From NCBI GenBank assembly GCA_028289465.1, contig JANQPM010000043.1:16225-80224 (forward strand): a stretch of 64,000 bases of DNA. Direction: 5' to 3'. The position numbers and the translations under genes are program-made. Below are positions 9,002-22,363 of the stretch, piece after piece (the first letter of the stretch is position 1; each line of letters begins with the position of its first letter). A model generated the notes under the pieces. That model saw nothing but the letters and a program-made list of their open reading frames with translations. It had not been told where the DNA came from and did no database searches. The stretch comes from Lysobacterales bacterium (GTDB lineage Bacteria; Pseudomonadota; Gammaproteobacteria; Xanthomonadales; SZUA-36).

Positions 9002-9914
9002 CAATCCGGCACTGGAATCGGCCAACGACGCGTTTGCGCAAGCGCTGGAGCAACCGGAAGTCCAGGGCCGGTCGCTGTGGCAGGACGCGTGGCACCGGCT
9101 GCTGAAAAACCGGGCAGCCGTAGTCAGTGGTACGCTGTTGCTGATCCTGCTGCTGCTGGTCATCTTCGGGCCGATGCTCAGCCCGTACGATTTCGATTAC
9201 ACCGACTGGGACAATATCTATCACGCGCCGTCACTGGCCAACGGACATGTGTTCGGCACCGATGCGGTCGGCCGCGATTTGTTCGTGCGTACCCTGGTCG
9301 GCGGACGAATCTCGTTGCTGGTCGGCCTGGTCGCGACGCTGGTCAGCCTGCTGATCGGCGTCACCTATGGCGCAGTGGCCGGCTATTTCGGCGGCCGGCT
9401 GGACCAGACGATGATGCGGCTGGTGGATATTTTCTATGCGATGCCGTTCATGTTTCTGGTGATTTTACTGATGGTCGTATTCGGGCGGCATATCGTATTG
9501 ATCTTCGTGGCCATCGGCGCGGTGAATTGGCTCGATATGGCGCGCATCGTCCGCGGCCAGACGCTGAGCCTGAAAAACACCGATTACGTCGAAGCGGCCA
9601 AGGTCTGCGGCGTGAAACCGGCCGCTATTATCCGGCGGCATATCCTGCCGAACCTGCTGGGCGTGGTGATGGTTTATGTCACGCTGACCATTCCGCAGGT
9701 CATCCTGGTGGAATCCTTTCTCAGTTTTCTCGGCCTTGGCGTACAGGAGCCGATGACCAGTTGGGGCGCGCTGGTCAACGACGGCGCGCAGGATATGGAG
9801 TCGGCACCGTGGATGCTGGTGTTCCCGGCACTGTTTCTGACGGTCACGCTCTACTGTCTGAACTACATCGGCGACGGTCTGCGCGATGCGTTGGACCCGA
9901 AGGACCATTTATGA
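8994..9914 (+). CDS. oppC: Oligopeptide ABC transporter permease OppC
   Basis: Partner permease of OppB, 306 residues. ATG 8994 is chosen because it overlaps the oppB stop and gives the family-typical N-terminal cytoplasmic stretch before the first membrane helix (LLKNRAAVVSGTLLLILLL). Landmarks are HVFGTDAVGRDLFVR and the EAA loop EAAKVCGVKPAAIIRRHILP. The C-terminus, LNYIGDGLRDALDPK, is nearly diagnostic for OppC/DppC. Confidence 0.94.
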   Translation: MADNPALESANDAFAQALEQPEVQGRSLWQDAWHRLLKNRAAVVSGTLLLILLLLVIFGPMLSPYDFDYTDWDNIYHAPSLANGHVFGTDAVGRDLFVRTLVGGRISLLVGLVATLVSLLIGVTYGAVAGYFGGRLDQTMMRLVDIFYAMPFMFLVILLMVVFGRHIVLIFVAIGAVNWLDMARIVRGQTLSLKNTDYVEAAKVCGVKPAAIIRRHILPNLLGVVMVYVTLTIPQVILVESFLSFLGLGVQEPMTSWGALVNDGAQDMESAPWMLVFPALFLTVTLYCLNYIGDGLRDALDPKDHL

Positions 9915-9954
9915 GGCCGGCGCCGGTTACCAGGCCAGTACGGGGACGATTGAG

Positions 9955-10920
9955 ATGAGTCTCCTAGAGGTGCGCAATCTGACCGTCAGCTTCGATACCC
10001 CTGAAGGCGAGGTGCATGCGGTCAACGGTATCGATTTCTCGCTGGAGCCGGGCGAGACGCTGGCCGTCGTCGGTGAGTCCGGCTCCGGAAAAAGCCAGAC
10101 CGCGCTGTCCTTGCTGGGGCTGCTGGCCGAGAACGGCAGAGCGGTGGGCGAGGCCCGGTATCGCGGCCGCGATTTGCTGTCGATGACCGCGACCGAGCTG
10201 AACGAAATCCGCGGCGAGCAGATCGCGATGATCTTTCAGGACCCGATGACTTCCCTGAACCCTTATATGAGCATTGAGCAGCAGATGCTGGAAGTACTGT
10301 ACCGGCATCGACGGATGAAAAAGGCGGAAGCGCGCGAGCGCGCGGTTGAAATGCTGCGCCAGGTACAGATACCGGACCCCGAGCAGCGCATTCGCCAATA
10401 CCCGCATGAGTATTCCGGTGGTATGCAGCAGCGGGTGATGATTGCGATGGGCCTGCTGTGCGAACCCGACTTGTTGATCGCCGATGAGCCGACCACCGCG
10501 CTGGACGTCACGGTTCAACACCAGATCAGCCGGCTGATGAGGCATCTGCGCACCAATTCCAATACGGCCATATTGTTGATCACACACGACCTCGGTGTGG
10601 TTGCCGGCTTATGTGACAAGGTGCTGGTGATGTATGCCGGCCAGGTCATGGAATTCGGTTCGGTGGAAGATATCTTCTATCGGCCGCAGCATCCGTATAC
10701 CAGAGGCCTGCTGCGTTCGGTTCCGCGCCTGGACCGGGGCGACGAATCCGGCATGCATGCGATTCCGGGCAATCCGCCGAATCTGCTGGAACTGCCTGCC
10801 GGCTGCCCGTTCCGCGACCGCTGCGAATCCGCGTTCGAATCCTGCGTACAAATGCCGCCACTGGAGCAGCTACCGGGCGGCGGCCTGAAGCGTTGTCATC
10901 TGGAGGCCGCCGATGAGTAA
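9955..10920 (+). CDS. oppD: Oligopeptide ABC transporter ATP-binding protein OppD
   Basis: ATPase subunit, 321 residues from ATG 9955 (an upstream in-frame ATG at 9886 would extend into oppC). Motifs are Walker A GESGSGKSQ, Q-loop FQDPMTSLNP, signature YSGGMQQRV, Walker B LLIADEPTTALDV and the H-loop LLITHDLGVV. The C-terminal oligopeptide-transporter domain contains PAGCPFRDRC with later cysteines, fitting the [4Fe-4S]-like cysteine cluster seen in some Opp/Dpp ATPases. It overlaps oppF by 8 bp. Confidence 0.94.
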   Translation: MSLLEVRNLTVSFDTPEGEVHAVNGIDFSLEPGETLAVVGESGSGKSQTALSLLGLLAENGRAVGEARYRGRDLLSMTATELNEIRGEQIAMIFQDPMTSLNPYMSIEQQMLEVLYRHRRMKKAEARERAVEMLRQVQIPDPEQRIRQYPHEYSGGMQQRVMIAMGLLCEPDLLIADEPTTALDVTVQHQISRLMRHLRTNSNTAILLITHDLGVVAGLCDKVLVMYAGQVMEFGSVEDIFYRPQHPYTRGLLRSVPRLDRGDESGMHAIPGNPPNLLELPAGCPFRDRCESAFESCVQMPPLEQLPGGGLKRCHLEAADE

Positions 10921-11929
10921 GCCGCTGCTCAAAGTTCAGGATGTCCGGGTCCATTTTCCGGTCGAAACCGGCGGCTGGTTCCAGCGCGAAAAAAAGGTAC
11001 TGAAGGCAGTGGACGGTATCAGCTTCGAGTTGCAGCCCGGGGAAACCCTGGGGGTGGTCGGCGAATCCGGTTGTGGAAAATCCACGCTGGCCAGAGCGAT
11101 TCTGGGGCTGATCAAGCCGACCCGTGGCCGGGTGGTCTGGATGGGCGAGGACATGGCGAGTCTGGACCCGGAATCTCTGCGCCAGAAACGCAAGGAACTG
11201 CAGATCGTTTTTCAGGATCCGCTGGCCGCGCTGAACCCGCGTCTGAATGTCGGCGAGATCATCGCCGAACCGCTGAAAACCTTCTATCCCAGTATGCAGC
11301 GCGTGCAGATTCGGGAGCGCGTCAAAGGCATGCTGAAAATGGTCGGGTTGCTGCCGAACCAGATCAACCGCTATCCGCACGAATTTTCCGGTGGGCAATG
11401 CCAGCGCATCGGCATTGCCAGGGCGCTGATTCTGAACCCGAAGCTGATCGTCTGCGACGAGCCGGTCAGCGCGCTGGACGTTTCTATCCAGGCCCAGATC
11501 ATCAACCTGTTGAAGGACCTGCAGCGAAAACTGCAGTTGTCGCTGGTGTTCATCGCGCACGATCTGAGCGTGGTGCGGCATATCTCCGACCGCATTATGG
11601 TGATGTATCTGGGACGGGCGATGGAGATCGCGTGTAAAGGGACCATCTACCGCCGGCCGCTGCACCCGTATACCAGCGCGCTGGTCAAGGCTGTGCCGAT
11701 ACCCGATCCGGTAAAAGAGCGGCGCAAGCGGGAAACCGGGCTGACCGGCCATGTGCCGTCGCCGCTGCACCCGCCGTCCGGCTGCGTTTTTCGTACCCGC
11801 TGCCCGTATGCCGTCGAGCGCTGCGAAGCCGACGTGCCGCCGCTGCGGGCACTGAGCGACGATGGTCTGGTGGCCTGCCATGAAGCGGAAAACTTCGATT
11901 TGTCCATCGCCCGCAGCGAAGAAGAATGA
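10913..11929 (+). CDS. oppF: Oligopeptide ABC transporter ATP-binding protein OppF
   Basis: Second ATPase of the importer, 338 residues. Walker A is GESGCGKST, Q-loop FQDPLAALNP, signature FSGGQCQRIGIARAL, Walker B LIVCDEPVSALDV and H-loop FIAHDLSVV. The C-terminal extension has HPPSGCVFRTRCPYAVERC, the cysteine-bearing oligo/dipeptide C-terminal domain. OppD and OppF form the heterodimeric motor. The gene ends 4 bp before rsmG starts, so rsmG is likely read from the opp transcript at least in part. Confidence 0.94.
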   Translation: MSKPLLKVQDVRVHFPVETGGWFQREKKVLKAVDGISFELQPGETLGVVGESGCGKSTLARAILGLIKPTRGRVVWMGEDMASLDPESLRQKRKELQIVFQDPLAALNPRLNVGEIIAEPLKTFYPSMQRVQIRERVKGMLKMVGLLPNQINRYPHEFSGGQCQRIGIARALILNPKLIVCDEPVSALDVSIQAQIINLLKDLQRKLQLSLVFIAHDLSVVRHISDRIMVMYLGRAMEIACKGTIYRRPLHPYTSALVKAVPIPDPVKERRKRETGLTGHVPSPLHPPSGCVFRTRCPYAVERCEADVPPLRALSDDGLVACHEAENFDLSIARSEEE

Positions 11930-11933
11930 ACTG

Positions 11934-12581
11934 ATGGCGCAGGACCGGGCATCCAGGCTGCAGGCCGGCCTGTCTGCAATGGGTATGGCTCTGACCGAAC
12001 AGCAACGATGCCGCTTGCTGGCCTACATTGACTTACTGCACCGCTGGAACCGCAGCTATAACCTGACCGCAGTGCGCGACAAGGACGCGATGATTGCGAA
12101 ACATCTGCTGGATTCGCTGGCTTTGTCGCGCTGGGTGGAGGGCACATCGGTGCTGGATATGGGCACCGGCGCCGGATTGCCGGGTATTCCGCTCGCGATC
12201 GCGATGCCGGAGCGGCATTTTCTGCTGGTCGACAGCGTCGGCAAGAAGATTCGCTTTGTGAACCACGTTCGCCGCTCGCTGGCGCTGGACAACATCGAGC
12301 CGCTGCACACACGGCTGGAGTCTGTGCTGCCGTTGTCGCCGGTCGATACGGTGACTGCAAGGGCGGTTGCCGATCTGCCGCAACTGGCGGCCTGGGCCTG
12401 TCCGGTGCTCAAGCCCGGCGGAGTGCTGTTGGCGGCCCGGGGCCGCGATGTCCATCATTGCCGGTCGCTGGCGCTGGACGGCTGGCTGGAACCCGAAGTG
12501 CAGGAATTGGCGGTTCCGGACTTGCCTGCGGCGCGACATCTGGTCATTATGCGGCGTTCCAGCGACGTACGAACGAAATAG
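11934..12581 (+). CDS. rsmG: 16S rRNA (guanine527-N7)-methyltransferase RsmG
   Basis: SAM-dependent methyltransferase acting on G527 of 16S rRNA (formerly GidB). ATG 11934 gives 215 residues, the usual length; the longer open frame from 11862 overlaps oppF and adds no homologous sequence. Landmarks: N-terminal helical LLHRWNRSYNLTAVRD, SAM motif VLDMGTGAGLPGIPLAI, the SVGKKIRF segment and TARAVADLPQLAAWACPVL. In many relatives mnmG precedes this gene; here oppF does. Followed directly by parA. Confidence 0.95.
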   Translation: MAQDRASRLQAGLSAMGMALTEQQRCRLLAYIDLLHRWNRSYNLTAVRDKDAMIAKHLLDSLALSRWVEGTSVLDMGTGAGLPGIPLAIAMPERHFLLVDSVGKKIRFVNHVRRSLALDNIEPLHTRLESVLPLSPVDTVTARAVADLPQLAAWACPVLKPGGVLLAARGRDVHHCRSLALDGWLEPEVQELAVPDLPAARHLVIMRRSSDVRTK

Positions 12582-12592
12582 ACGCAGACGGC

Positions 12593-13387
12593 ATGCCGAA
12601 TCAGGGACCGACCAGAATCATCGCAATCGCGAACCAGAAAGGCGGGGTTGGCAAGACAACCACATGCGTCAATCTGGCGGCCGCGCTGGCGGAAATGCAG
12701 CGGCGCGTGCTGCTGCTGGATATGGATCCTCAGGGAAACGCCACCACCGGCTGCGGCCTGCTGCCGGGCGAACTGCAGTGGTCCAGTTGTGAAGTTCTGC
12801 TCGGCGAATGCCGCATTCAGGACGCCATTCAGCCGATCGACGCGCTGGGTCTTGACCTGTTGCCGGCGAACGGCGATTTAACCGCTGCCGAAGTCGCGCT
12901 GATGCAGTCCGAGGACCGCGAGCGCGCGCTGGACCGCGCGCTGGACGGTATACGCGACCGGTATCGCTATATTTTGATCGACTGCCCGCCATCGCTAAAT
13001 ATGCTGACTCTGAACGCATTGACAGCGGCTGGCAGCGTGTTGATTCCGATGCAGTGCGAGTATTATGCGCTGGAAGGCTTGTCGGCACTGATCAGCACCA
13101 TCGAGCAGGTTCGGCAGCGGATCAATCCGGACCTGGAGATCGAAGGCCTGCTGCGGACCATGTTCGATGTCCGCAATAATCTGTCCGGCGAAGTCTCCCG
13201 GCAATTGGTGGCGCACTTCGGCGATAAGGTTTACCGTACCCTGGTACCGCGCAATGTCACCGTGGCCGAAGCGCCGAGCTATGGCCTGCCGGTGGTGAAG
13301 TACGATCCGCGCTCGCGCGGCGCCATCGCCTATCTGGGGCTTGCCGGCGAACTGGTGCGGCGCGAGCAGCAAAAAATGAAACGGTAA
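12593..13387 (+). CDS. parA: Chromosome-partitioning ATPase ParA (Soj)
   Basis: Deviant-Walker ATPase that positions the parS-ParB complex and so the origin region. ATG 12593 gives 264 residues; the frame extends upstream into rsmG but without homology. The deviant Walker A is NQKGGVGKTTTCVNLA, Walker A' reads LLDMDPQGNATTG and Walker B is YILIDCPPSLNMLT. Position between rsmG and parB is the standard gammaproteobacterial and pseudomonad arrangement near oriC. No parS site was found in the window. Confidence 0.96.
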   Translation: MPNQGPTRIIAIANQKGGVGKTTTCVNLAAALAEMQRRVLLLDMDPQGNATTGCGLLPGELQWSSCEVLLGECRIQDAIQPIDALGLDLLPANGDLTAAEVALMQSEDRERALDRALDGIRDRYRYILIDCPPSLNMLTLNALTAAGSVLIPMQCEYYALEGLSALISTIEQVRQRINPDLEIEGLLRTMFDVRNNLSGEVSRQLVAHFGDKVYRTLVPRNVTVAEAPSYGLPVVKYDPRSRGAIAYLGLAGELVRREQQKMKR

Positions 13388-13390
13388 TCA

Positions 13391-14254
13391 ATGATGACGA
13401 GAAAAAAGGCATTGGGGCGGGGGCTGGATGCCCTTATCGGCGGTGCAGCGAAAGCCGAGCGGCTGCAAAAACCGGCGGACGGTCAGTTACGCTCCCTGCC
13501 GGTGGATCTTATTCGACCGGGCCGCTATCAGCCGCGCTCGGTGTTTGACAGCGAACGGCTCGAAGAGCTGGCCGATTCCATCCGCGCACAGGGTGTGGTG
13601 CAGCCGGTAGTGGTCAGCGCCATCGACGGCGGGCAGTACGAGCTGATCGCCGGCGAGCGGCGCTGGCGTGCAGCTCAGTTGGCCGGGCTGGAGGAGATTC
13701 CGGCGGTGATCCGGCAGGTGCCGGAAGAAGCCATTATCGCGATGGCCCTGATCGAGAACATTCAGCGCGAGGATTTGAACCCGCTGGAACAGGCCATCGC
13801 ACTGCAGCGTCTGACCGAAGAATTCGGCATGACCCATCAGCAAGCCGCCGATGCCGTCGGCCGTTCGCGTGCGGCGGTAAGTAATCTGCTGCGCCTGCTG
13901 GATTTGCACGATGCGGCCAAAGCGCTGGTCAATCAGGGCCGCCTGGATATGGGCCATGCGCGCGCGTTGCTGGCGCTGCCGTCATCACAGCAGCCGGCGA
14001 TCGCGAAACAGATTGCGGACAAGGGACTGTCGGTCAGGCAGACCGAGCAGTGGATCAAGCGTCTGGCGGCCGGTGCGACCCGCAGTACACCGCAGCCGGC
14101 ATTGTCGGCCGATATCCGTCGGCTGCAGGATCGCCTGACGGAGCAGCTTGGCGCACGCGTTGCGATCAGGCACCAATCGTCCGGCAAGGGCACGCTGAGC
14201 ATTCAGTACAACAGCGTCGACGAACTGGATGGCATTCTCGAGCGGATCAAATAG
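13391..14254 (+). CDS. parB: Chromosome-partitioning protein ParB (Spo0J)
   Basis: CTP-dependent DNA clamp that loads at parS. 287 residues, 3 bp after parA. The N-terminal ALGRGLDALIG patch contacts ParA. The CTPase/ParB-nuclease-like domain contains RPGRYQPR, GVVQPVVV and GERRWRAAQLAG. The helix-turn-helix region follows IENIQREDLNPLEQA (HQQAADAVGRSRAAVSN). A C-terminal dimerisation domain ends the protein. Confidence 0.96.
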   Translation: MMTRKKALGRGLDALIGGAAKAERLQKPADGQLRSLPVDLIRPGRYQPRSVFDSERLEELADSIRAQGVVQPVVVSAIDGGQYELIAGERRWRAAQLAGLEEIPAVIRQVPEEAIIAMALIENIQREDLNPLEQAIALQRLTEEFGMTHQQAADAVGRSRAAVSNLLRLLDLHDAAKALVNQGRLDMGHARALLALPSSQQPAIAKQIADKGLSVRQTEQWIKRLAAGATRSTPQPALSADIRRLQDRLTEQLGARVAIRHQSSGKGTLSIQYNSVDELDGILERIK

Positions 14255-14288
14255 GCTTCTGGCGCCGGTCCGCACGCCGGTTCCGGGA

Positions 14289-14346
14289 AGCCGCAGGCGA
14301 CCCGACGGAGCGGGCGCCGTGAAAGCACGGCTTCCCGCGCGTTGCG
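14289..14346 (+). repeat. Dispersed intergenic repeat, family B
   Basis: Left part AGCCGCAGGCGACCCGACGG, right part a hairpin GCCGTG-AAAG-CACGGC followed by TTCCCGCGCG. Clearly related copies lie at 31633-31688 (same orientation) and 57673-57710 (opposite orientation, left part only). All are intergenic. Distinct from the REP-like family. Confidence 0.7.
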
Positions 14347-14474
14347 CAAACCGCCACGCTTCCCTGGCTTGCTCTCCCGGTGGGGTAAGCGAGCAACGCG
14401 AGCGGCACCGGATTTCAGCGGGAATGGCTCGCTTCTCAGTACCGCCACCGGGTTGAATTTATCGGCCATCCGGA

Positions 14475-14504
14475 TTGCCCCTAACTGATTACCGATGATA
14501 CAAT
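14475..14504 (+). promoter_or_regulatory. Putative sigma-70 promoter of the atp operon
   Basis: TTGCCC (14475-14480), an 18-base spacer, and an extended -10 TGA-TACAAT (TG at 14496, TACAAT 14499-14504). It lies about 95-140 bases before the candidate atpI starts. No other good match is seen between parB and atpI. Confidence 0.4.
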
Positions 14505-14598
14505 TCCGCTGATTTGGTCGCGGGTTTTCCTTCTCCCGCCTGCTGCCGTTCCGGCGGCTGTGGAATGATGGCGGAACCACACTGCGAAATAGCGGGCC

Positions 14599-16866
<2,268 letters not shown>

Positions 16867-16909
16867 CACCGGCAATTCAGCCCGTTAAAGTATTTCAAGA
16901 GGACAGGAC

Positions 16910-17380
16910 GTGAATATCAATCTCACACTTATCCTGCAATCAATCGCGATGATGATCTTCGTGTGGTTCTGTATGAAGTTCATCTGGCCGCCTCTGCTGA
17001 AATCGCTGGAAGAGCGTCGCGCGAAGATCGCCGAAGGGCTGGCCGCATCGGATGAAGCGGAAAAGGCCCTGGCGGCTGCGAAGGCCGAAGCTGAGAGCTT
17101 TCTCAAAGATGCGCGCAATCAGGCCAGCCAGATCGTTGATCAGGCCAACCAGCGTGGCACACAGGTCTTCGATGACGCGAAACAGGAAGCAGTCGCTGAA
17201 AAACAGCGGCAGGTTTCTGCGGCCGAAGCGGAAATTCAGCAGAGCGCGAATCATGCCCGTGAGGAATTGCGCCAGAAGGTCGCAGCGTTGGTAGTGGCGG
17301 GTGCGGAAAAGGTCATCGAAAAAGAGATCGATTCGCAAACCCACGATGCATTGCTGGAAAAGCTGATCGCCGAAATCTGA
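16910..17380 (+). CDS. atpF: ATP synthase Fo subunit b
   Basis: Peripheral stalk subunit, 156 residues as in E. coli. GTG start with AAGAGGACAGG upstream. One N-terminal membrane helix ([20 protein letters not shown], then PP) is followed by a long charged coiled coil ([13 protein letters not shown] and [16 protein letters not shown]). It dimerises and binds delta. Confidence 0.95.
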   Translation: MNINLTLILQSIAMMIFVWFCMKFIWPPLLKSLEERRAKIAEGLAASDEAEKALAAAKAEAESFLKDARNQASQIVDQANQRGTQVFDDAKQEAVAEKQRQVSAAEAEIQQSANHAREELRQKVAALVVAGAEKVIEKEIDSQTHDALLEKLIAEI

Positions 17381-17396
17381 AGAGCAGGTAGCAAGC

Positions 17397-17933
17397 ATGA
17401 GCGACTTAACCAAGTTTGCCCGACCCTACGCCAAGGCGGCGTTTGAGCTGGCGCGGGACCAGGCGGCGATGCCGCGGTGGTCGAAGATGCTGTCTTCGGC
17501 CAGCCGGCTGCTGGACGAACCGGCGGTCGATGAGCTGACTCGCAACCCGCATGTCGCCCAAGGCGAGCTGGCGGCCATGCTGATGGAGGTCGGCGGCGAC
17601 ACGTTTGACGACGGCTTCGGCAACTTGCTGAAGGTGTTGGCGGAAAATCGCCGGCTGGCGCTGCTGCCGGAGATTGCCGAGCAGTATGAGCATTACCGGC
17701 GCGAGGAAGAGAAGCGCCTCAGCGTTCGCGTGGTCTCGGCGGTGGCACTGAAAGACGATCAGCGCAGCCGGCTTGAGGGCGCGCTGGCCAGACGGTTTGA
17801 TCGCGAAGTGTCGTTGCAAAACGATGTGGACCCGGACCTGATCGGCGGCGCGATCGTCTATGCCGGCGATACGGTGATCGACGGCACCGTCCGCGGACGG
17901 CTGCAAAAACTGGCAAATACTTTAACCGAATAA
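17397..17933 (+). CDS. atpH: ATP synthase F1 subunit delta
   Basis: Joins the b dimer to the alpha3beta3 head. 178 residues, matching E. coli AtpH. N-terminal ARPYAKAAFELARDQ is the family signature; the C-terminal region DVDPDLIGGAIVYAGDTVID is the conserved delta/OSCP motif. Lies 16 bp after atpF. Confidence 0.95.
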   Translation: MSDLTKFARPYAKAAFELARDQAAMPRWSKMLSSASRLLDEPAVDELTRNPHVAQGELAAMLMEVGGDTFDDGFGNLLKVLAENRRLALLPEIAEQYEHYRREEEKRLSVRVVSAVALKDDQRSRLEGALARRFDREVSLQNDVDPDLIGGAIVYAGDTVIDGTVRGRLQKLANTLTE

Positions 17934-17991
17934 ACGATGTAACCAGGCGGACCGCAAGCCGGCCACCTGCAAGACGATGTAGGGAAAGACG

Positions 17992-19539
17992 ATGCAAACG
18001 CAACTGAACCCATCTGAAATTAGTGAACTGATCAAAAAGCGTGTCGCGGACTTCCAGGTTGTGTCCGAAGCGCGCAACGAAGGCACTGTCGTCAGTGTTT
18101 CTGACGGCATTTCCAGAATTCACGGGCTGGCCGATGCCATGCAGGGTGAAATGATCGAGTTCCCCAACAATACCTTCGGCCTGGCGCTCAATTTGGAGCG
18201 CGATTCCGTCGGTGCGGTAATCCTGGGCGAATACGAGCATATTTCCGAGGGTGACACGGTTAAATGTACCGGACGTATTCTCGAAGTGCCGGTCGGCCAC
18301 AAACTGCTTGGCCGCGTCGTCGACGCGCTGGGTACTCCGATCGACGGTCAGGGCCCGGTCGAAAACGACGGTTATGAGCCGGTAGAGAAGGTTGCGCCGG
18401 GCGTAATCTGGCGGCAATCGGTCGATCAGCCGGTCCAAACCGGCTTGAAGTCAATTGACGCGATGGTTCCGGTTGGCCGTGGCCAGCGTGAGTTGATCAT
18501 CGGCGACCGCCAGACCGGTAAGACAGCGGTTGCGATCGACACTATCATCAACCAGAAAGGTACCGGCATTAAGTGTATCTATGTGGCCATCGGCCAGAAG
18601 AATTCCACGGTCTCCAATCTGGTTCGCAAGCTCGAAGAGCATGGCGCGATGGAACATACCATTGTGGTTTCCGCCGGCGCGTCGGACTCGGCCGCGATGC
18701 AGTACATCGCCCCATATGCCGGCTGCGCGATGGGCGAGTATTTCCGCGACCGCGGCGAGGATGCGCTGATCATCTACGACGATCTGACCAAGCAGGCCTG
18801 GGCTTATCGGCAGGTTTCCCTATTGCTGCGTCGTCCGCCGGGCCGCGAAGCCTATCCGGGCGATGTGTTCTACCTGCATTCGCGTTTGCTGGAACGCGCA
18901 GCGCGTGTGAATGCCGATTACGTGGAACAGGCCACCAACGGCGAGGTCAAGGGCAAGACCGGCTCGCTGACAGCATTGCCGATTATCGAAACCCAGGCAG
19001 GTGACGTATCGGCCTTCGTACCGACCAACGTTATTTCCATTACCGATGGCCAGATCTTCCTGGAAACCGACTTATTCAATGCCGGTATCCGTCCGGCAAT
19101 CAACGCCGGCCTGTCGGTATCCCGGGTCGGTGGCGCAGCGCAAACCAAGGCAGTCAAGAAACTGGGCGGCGGCGTTCGCCTGGCGCTGGCGCAGTACCGC
19201 GAGCTGGCGGCGTTTGCGCAGTTTGCATCCGATCTGGACGAGACCACGCGTAAGCAGTTGGAGCGCGGTCAGCGCGTTACGGAGCTGATGAAACAACCGC
19301 AGTACAGTCCGCTGTCCGTCGCGCATATGGCGGTCTCGCTGTACGCCGTGGACAAAGGCTATCTGGACGATGTCGAGCTGAACAAAGTCGGCGATTTCGA
19401 GTCGGCCCTGCATTCGTTCATGGACAACAATTACGCCGAACTGGTCGGCAAGATCAACGAGACCGGCGACTGGAACGATGAGCTGGCGGAAGCGATGAAG
19501 GCTGCGCTGGATTCCTTTGCCAGCACCGGCAGCTACTAG
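17992..19539 (+). CDS. atpA: ATP synthase F1 subunit alpha
   Basis: Non-catalytic nucleotide-binding subunit, 515 residues. Walker A is GDRQTGKTA (about residue 170). The N-terminal DGISRIHGL beta-barrel motif and the visible [17 protein letters not shown] signature (alpha/beta family signature region) confirm the call. The conserved visiting arginine is in this last region. A 58-bp gap separates it from atpH. Confidence 0.97.
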   Translation: MQTQLNPSEISELIKKRVADFQVVSEARNEGTVVSVSDGISRIHGLADAMQGEMIEFPNNTFGLALNLERDSVGAVILGEYEHISEGDTVKCTGRILEVPVGHKLLGRVVDALGTPIDGQGPVENDGYEPVEKVAPGVIWRQSVDQPVQTGLKSIDAMVPVGRGQRELIIGDRQTGKTAVAIDTIINQKGTGIKCIYVAIGQKNSTVSNLVRKLEEHGAMEHTIVVSAGASDSAAMQYIAPYAGCAMGEYFRDRGEDALIIYDDLTKQAWAYRQVSLLLRRPPGREAYPGDVFYLHSRLLERAARVNADYVEQATNGEVKGKTGSLTALPIIETQAGDVSAFVPTNVISITDGQIFLETDLFNAGIRPAINAGLSVSRVGGAAQTKAVKKLGGGVRLALAQYRELAAFAQFASDLDETTRKQLERGQRVTELMKQPQYSPLSVAHMAVSLYAVDKGYLDDVELNKVGDFESALHSFMDNNYAELVGKINETGDWNDELAEAMKAALDSFASTGSY

Positions 19540-19565
19540 CCAGCGGTCCCGATGTAGGAAGCGAA

Positions 19566-20429
19566 ATGTCCAACGCAAGAGAGATCACGACCAAAATTCG
19601 CAGCGTGGAAAACACCCGCAAGGTGACCAGCGCGCTGGAAATGGTGTCGGCCAGCAAGATTCGTAAGTCGCAAGACAAAATGGCCGCGTCGCGGCCGTAC
19701 GCGAGCATGGTCAAACAGGTCATCGGTCACTTGTCCAAGGCGCGGCCGGAATACAAGCACCCGTTCACGGTGGAACGGGAAGAAGTGAAGCGCGTCGGCT
19801 ATGTGATTATTTCGTCCGACCGCGGGCTTTGCGGCGGCCTGAACAACAACCTGTTCCGGAACCTGCTGATGGATATCAAGCAGTGGCAGGATCAGGGCGT
19901 GGAAGTGGATGTGGTGACCTTTGGCAAGAAGGCCGGCCAGTTCTTCAAGCGCATTGCGGTAAACATTGCCGCCAGCACGCAGGATCTGGGCGAGTCGCCC
20001 GAGGTGACCGATCTGATCGGCCCGCTGAAAGTGCTGACCGATGCGTACAAGGAAGGCAGCCTGGACCGAGTGGTGCTGGCCTACAACGATTTCGTCAACA
20101 CCATGACCCAGCGGCCGACACTGGATCAGTTGCTGCCGCTGCCGCCGACCGATGACGAGCAGGTGCGGGAAATCTGGGACTATATATACGAGCCGGATGC
20201 GGTCGAACTGCTGGATACGGTACTGACCCGCTATCTGGAATCCCTGGTTTACCAGGGCGTGCTGGAAAACCTCGCGTCCGAGCACGCGGCCAGAATGATC
20301 GCGATGAAAAATGCGTCGGACAACGCCTCCAGCCTGATCGACGATTTGAAGCTGGTCTACAACAAGGCCCGCCAGGCGGCCATTACACAGGAAATTTCGG
20401 AAATCGTGAGCGGTGCTGCTGCGGTATAG
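19566..20429 (+). CDS. atpG: ATP synthase F1 subunit gamma
   Basis: Central rotor shaft, 287 residues. N-terminal coiled-coil helix [20 protein letters not shown] and C-terminal helix [20 protein letters not shown] are the family hallmarks, and [13 protein letters not shown] is the conserved core motif. Standard position between atpA and atpD. Confidence 0.96.
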   Translation: MSNAREITTKIRSVENTRKVTSALEMVSASKIRKSQDKMAASRPYASMVKQVIGHLSKARPEYKHPFTVEREEVKRVGYVIISSDRGLCGGLNNNLFRNLLMDIKQWQDQGVEVDVVTFGKKAGQFFKRIAVNIAASTQDLGESPEVTDLIGPLKVLTDAYKEGSLDRVVLAYNDFVNTMTQRPTLDQLLPLPPTDDEQVREIWDYIYEPDAVELLDTVLTRYLESLVYQGVLENLASEHAARMIAMKNASDNASSLIDDLKLVYNKARQAAITQEISEIVSGAAAV

Positions 20430-20452
20430 CGCATCGTTCGGGACATTTTTAG

Positions 20453-21856
<1,404 letters not shown>

Positions 21857-21873
21857 GTGGCTGAGGGCTAACT

Positions 21874-22299
21874 ATGGCTAACACCATTCATTGCGACATC
21901 GTCAGCGCTGAAGAGTCTATTTTTTCCGGTGCGGTTAAAATGGTTTTCGCGACCGGAGAGATGGGAGAGCTGGGCATCGCGCCGCGCCATACGCCGCTGC
22001 TGACGCGGCTTAAGCCGGGCCAGGTGCGGGTGCAGTTGGAAACGGACGAGGAAGCGTTCTATTACGTTTCCGGCGGACTGATCGAAGTTCAGCCGCATAT
22101 GGTGACCGTATTGGCTGACACCGCGATCCGGGCCAATGACCTGGACGAGGCGGCGGCCCAGAAAGCCAAAGAAGAAGCCGAGAAGGCACTGGCCGACCGG
22201 GCGACGGATGTCGAGGTGGCCGAGGCCCAGGCCAAGCTGGCCGAAGCCATGGCGCAGATCGCCGCGCTGGAGCGGCTGCGCAACATTCGAAAGCGCTGA
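21874..22299 (+). CDS. atpC: ATP synthase F1 subunit epsilon
   Basis: Rotor subunit and regulatory inhibitor, 141 residues. N-terminal beta-sandwich (CDIVSAEESIFSGAVKMV, GELGIAPRHTPLLT, GGLIEVQPHMVTVLAD) and two C-terminal helices rich in Ala and Glu ending in RLRNIRKR. Last gene of the operon, followed by a strong terminator. Confidence 0.95.
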   Translation: MANTIHCDIVSAEESIFSGAVKMVFATGEMGELGIAPRHTPLLTRLKPGQVRVQLETDEEAFYYVSGGLIEVQPHMVTVLADTAIRANDLDEAAAQKAKEEAEKALADRATDVEVAEAQAKLAEAMAQIAALERLRNIRKR

Positions 22300-22335
22300 A
22301 CGGCTGTTCCTGCAGCTCGTTTTTCCCGCTTCACC

Positions 22336-22363
22336 AATGCCGGCGTTCACGCCGGCATTTTTG
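22336..22363 (+). terminator. Rho-independent terminator of the atp operon
   Basis: Perfect 10-bp stem AATGCCGGCG / CGCCGGCATT around TTCA, followed by a T run. It lies 37 bases after the atpC stop. Confidence 0.88.

Larger units (their letters stand above)
14255..14598. other. parB-atpI intergenic region with repeat and likely atp promoter
   Basis: No gene is supported. It holds a dispersed repeat (14289-14346) and, closer to atpI, a promoter-like sequence (14475-14504). The first half is very GC-rich; the promoter-proximal part is less so. Confidence 0.55.
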
